Source: Hyphomicrobium sp. CS1GBMeth3
GTDB lineage: Bacteria > Pseudomonadota > Alphaproteobacteria > Rhizobiales > Hyphomicrobiaceae
Reading direction: 5' to 3'
Assembly: GCF_900117455.1 (NCBI RefSeq)
Contig: NZ_FPHO01000003.1
Coordinates: 1,578,501 to 1,642,500, forward strand
Length of the DNA: 64,000 bases
In this document: positions 62,244-64,000 of the stretch, piece by piece
Layout of the letters: every line of letters begins with the position of its first letter
Numbering within the stretch: the stretch's first letter is position 1
Position numbers and translations under genes: made by a program
The notes under the pieces: generated by a model
What the model was told of the DNA's origin: nothing
The model's database searches: none
Seen by the model: the letters and a program-made list of their open reading frames with translations, nothing else

Positions 62244-63164
62244 ATGAGTTTGGCGCGCAATTGTTCGGTCACGTTGAAAATGCCAATGGGAAGACACAAT
62301 CCACTTCCGAAGCGCTCGGTAGAGCCGCGCGTACTAGGATTATTTTACGCTCTTGCGGCGTTCGTGGGCACATTTGCATTTTTCGCAACCTTCATCATTT
62401 TTCTAGGTAATCTACCCAACGCCTCGAATCCGTGGCTCCTACCGGGCGTCGATGTAGGCCCGGCGATGGCTCCCGCCTGGGCATTGCTTACAAACGCTCT
62501 CCTGCTCACCCTCTTTTGTCTTCAGCATTCCGTTATGGCGCGCGCACCGGTGAAGCGGCTTGTCGCCGCTGTCGTGCCGGCTCCACTCGAGCGCGCGACG
62601 TACGTACACGCCGCCATCCTTGCGGGTTTTCTGTTCATCCTGTTGTGGCAACCGGTGCCGATCGTGCTTTGGCACTTCAAGAACGGCGCGGTGGAGGCAG
62701 CGCTGTGGACGGCTTTTGGCCTTGGATGGCTCCTTCTCTTCGCTGCTGCCATCTCAATAAATCTGCCCGAGCTTCTTGGCCTAAAGCAAGCCTGGGCCTG
62801 GTACAACGGACGAGCGCCGCAGCCGCCGAGACTGAAAACAAATTGGCTTTATCGCTTCGTGGAACACCCGATGTATGTGGGCGTCATCCTTGGATTCTGG
62901 ATGACACCTTACATGACAGTTGGTCATGCGGCTTTGGCAATTCATCTGACGCTCTACATAGCAGTGGCTGTAGGTCACGAGCGGCGTGATCTCCGGAATA
63001 GATTTGGCAGCGACTACGATATTTGGCGCGGCCGCCACCCTGCTCCCGCGCTTACGATCATGCAAGTTGGAGCGGAACTGTCGCGCCGTTACCACCCACT
63101 CATCAAGGCGCCGATACCGATCGAGATGCGCGCACGCCTGGCGCAACTCGGTCCAATGAAATGA
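62244..63164 (+). CDS. MddA/NnrU-like membrane methyltransferase
   Basis: The frame starts at 62244; in-frame ATGs at 62280 and 62286 are also possible and none has a clear ribosome site. The product (up to 306 residues) has about six membrane helices (VLGLFYALAAFVGTFAFFAT first) and LFCLQHSVMARAPVKRLV. The isoprenylcysteine-methyltransferase-like end is LYRFVEHPMYVGVILGFWMT and GHERRDLRNRFGSDYDIW. This matches the MddA (methanethiol S-methyltransferase) or NnrU group. In a methylotroph living with C1-sulfur compounds MddA is attractive, but NnrU-like function cannot be excluded. Confidence 0.75.
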   Translation: MSLARNCSVTLKMPMGRHNPLPKRSVEPRVLGLFYALAAFVGTFAFFATFIIFLGNLPNASNPWLLPGVDVGPAMAPAWALLTNALLLTLFCLQHSVMARAPVKRLVAAVVPAPLERATYVHAAILAGFLFILLWQPVPIVLWHFKNGAVEAALWTAFGLGWLLLFAAAISINLPELLGLKQAWAWYNGRAPQPPRLKTNWLYRFVEHPMYVGVILGFWMTPYMTVGHAALAIHLTLYIAVAVGHERRDLRNRFGSDYDIWRGRHPAPALTIMQVGAELSRRYHPLIKAPIPIEMRARLAQLGPMK

Positions 63165-63307
63165 TCCGCCCAGACGGGTTGCGAAATGGGCTGCTGGTTT
63201 GTCCTTTAGCACTCCGAATGATAACGCCGCAGTCGGTGATCTCTCATGCGCTCGCCAGGGAACCCCCACTATTGAACCCGCGTTATCTCCTATTGGAGGC
63301 AAGCGAG

Positions 63308-63499
63308 ATGGATGATACCGGCTATCTGACACTTCTGATGACTTTCGTCGGTCCGATCTTGCTCGGCGTATTCATTGCCTATGGCATCTACGTCACATGG
63401 CGTCGTCGCCAAAATCCTCGTGCGGTGCAGCAAACCGAGGCCGCGACGCGCGAACTCTACGCCCAGCTGGACGAGGACCGGCAACGCCGCCAAGGCTAG
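63308..63499 (+). CDS. small single-span membrane protein
   Basis: The 63-residue product starts MDDTGYLTLLMTFVGPILLG, has one helix (TLLMTFVGPILLGVFIAYGI) and a charged C-terminal helix (ATRELYAQLDEDRQRRQG). GGAGG lies 8 bases before the ATG; the longer frame from 63023 overlaps the previous gene and is not used. No family is recognised. Confidence 0.65.
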   Translation: MDDTGYLTLLMTFVGPILLGVFIAYGIYVTWRRRQNPRAVQQTEAATRELYAQLDEDRQRRQG

Positions 63500-63862
63500 T
63501 GAAGCAGCGCACGCCTATGCAGTTGGATCTCGACCGTGATCGCGCCCTCGCTCTCAATCAGGCAGCGCTAGGTAGTTGACGCTCGAGCGCTCGGCCGCGC
63601 GACCAAAATCTACCTTCCGCTCCGCAGCGGGCCAAGGCTCGGGTGACCGCCGCAAGGAACGACGGCATCATAGATCACAGTAACTGCGACGACTGCCAGT
63701 CCGTCGCGAACAAGTCTCCCAGCGACGATTGCAACAAGCGTAATGTCTCGCACAGACGTGGACGAGGCCGCGGACCTTGCTGTGCTCGAAGGGGACAAAA
63801 AGGAACGATCCCAACTGAGGTCGCGTTTTACCATCACGCCGGGGGGCAAAAAGGAGACGTCA
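63500..63862. other. intergenic region before the last gene
   Basis: No supported gene in about 360 bases; only short unconvincing frames. Confidence 0.35.
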
Positions 63863-64000
63863 ATGAGCAATCAAAAACCTTCAATCCTTGTGGCCGTTCT
63901 CGCCATCGGCTGCATTGGTGCATCGAGTATCGCCGCAGCAGCACCCCCCGAGCGTCGTGGTGGAGGCGACACGACAGTACAGCGTGACGGCGGCGGCGAG
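63863..64000 (+). CDS. secreted protein, 3' end outside window
   Basis: ATG after AAGGAGA. The visible 46 residues are a signal peptide (MSNQKPSILVAVLAIGCIGA, then SSIAAAAPPERRGGG) and the start of a Gly/Asp-rich mature part. It is cut by the window end, so the family cannot be told. Confidence 0.6.
   Translation, partial: MSNQKPSILVAVLAIGCIGASSIAAAAPPERRGGGDTTVQRDGGGE

Noticed and set aside
1-64000. CRISPR arrays, rRNA genes and a second copy of the tRNA-His 3' end
   Set aside because: Looked for by eye on both strands; no regularly spaced repeats, no rRNA segments and no second att-like tRNA fragment were found, though a degenerate short core could be missed.

Overview
The window is GC-rich chromosomal DNA, most likely from an alphaproteobacterial methylotroph of the Hyphomicrobium type. 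The left edge is the tail of a methanol-oxidation cluster in the order mxaA-C-K-L-D. The only tRNA gene, tRNA-His(GTG), has no G at -1 and has A73, the loss of the usual His identity elements known in many Alphaproteobacteria. PQQ enzymes (an alcohol-type dehydrogenase and an aldose-type sugar dehydrogenase) occur further in.

Layout. 1-5.4 kb: mxa genes for calcium insertion and maturation of methanol dehydrogenase, a YVTN beta-propeller protein and a small secreted protein. 5.5-9.6 kb: tRNA-His with a large serine recombinase whose last codons lie inside the tRNA gene, a 5'-truncated family-A DNA polymerase-like ORF, a membrane protein with a C-terminal HTH-like region, and gene-poor DNA; this looks like one end of an integrated, partly decayed element. 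9.6-17.6 kb: a complete kdp potassium-pump operon (27-aa microprotein, kdpF-A-B-C-D-E), then a cytochrome P450 and a catalytic-domain-only tyrosine integrase. 20.1-29.2 kb: a minus-strand block with a two-component system, XapX protein, isochorismatase-type hydrolase, Tat-exported amidohydrolase, HlyD-type adaptor, MFS exporter, DJ-1/PfpI protein and ABM monooxygenase. 29.6-41 kb: a run of small-molecule redox and hydrolytic genes (two alpha/beta hydrolases, three SDR-type proteins, LOG phosphoribohydrolase, NDH-2-like flavoprotein, metallo-beta-lactamase fold protein) with AraC-type and OmpR-HTH/TPR regulators. 41.5-51.5 kb: PQQ dehydrogenase, cupin, a frameshifted TetR gene, pentapeptide-repeat protein, a NarL-type two-component pair beside a secreted DUF protein, an IS3-family remnant and a PQQ sugar dehydrogenase. 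51.8-55.5 kb: a TetR-HlyD-ABC ATPase-permease efflux operon with a perfect 13-bp-arm palindrome at its promoter. 55.9-64 kb: remnants of an alpha/beta hydrolase and of a class A penicillin-binding protein, a compact three-gene cassette (N-formylglutamate amidohydrolase-like, QEGLA/DUF1704 metallopeptidase, glutathione-synthetase-like ATP-grasp), a MddA/NnrU-like membrane methyltransferase and small genes.

Most notable points. (1) The cassette at 56.7-60.5 kb couples a MATCAP-like DUF1704 carboxypeptidase with an ATP-grasp ligase and an amidohydrolase, a candidate system for adding and removing an amino acid on a peptide or metabolite. (2) A dispersed family of hairpin-forming intergenic repeats built on a CCGC/GCGG stem; in one pair of copies the only two differences in 42 bases are a compensatory base-pair change. 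(3) Recombinase coding sequence runs into the tRNA-His gene. Many genes are joined by ATGA or TGATG overlaps, so most of the window is organised as tightly coupled operons. All identifications rest on reading the sequence; no database search was run.
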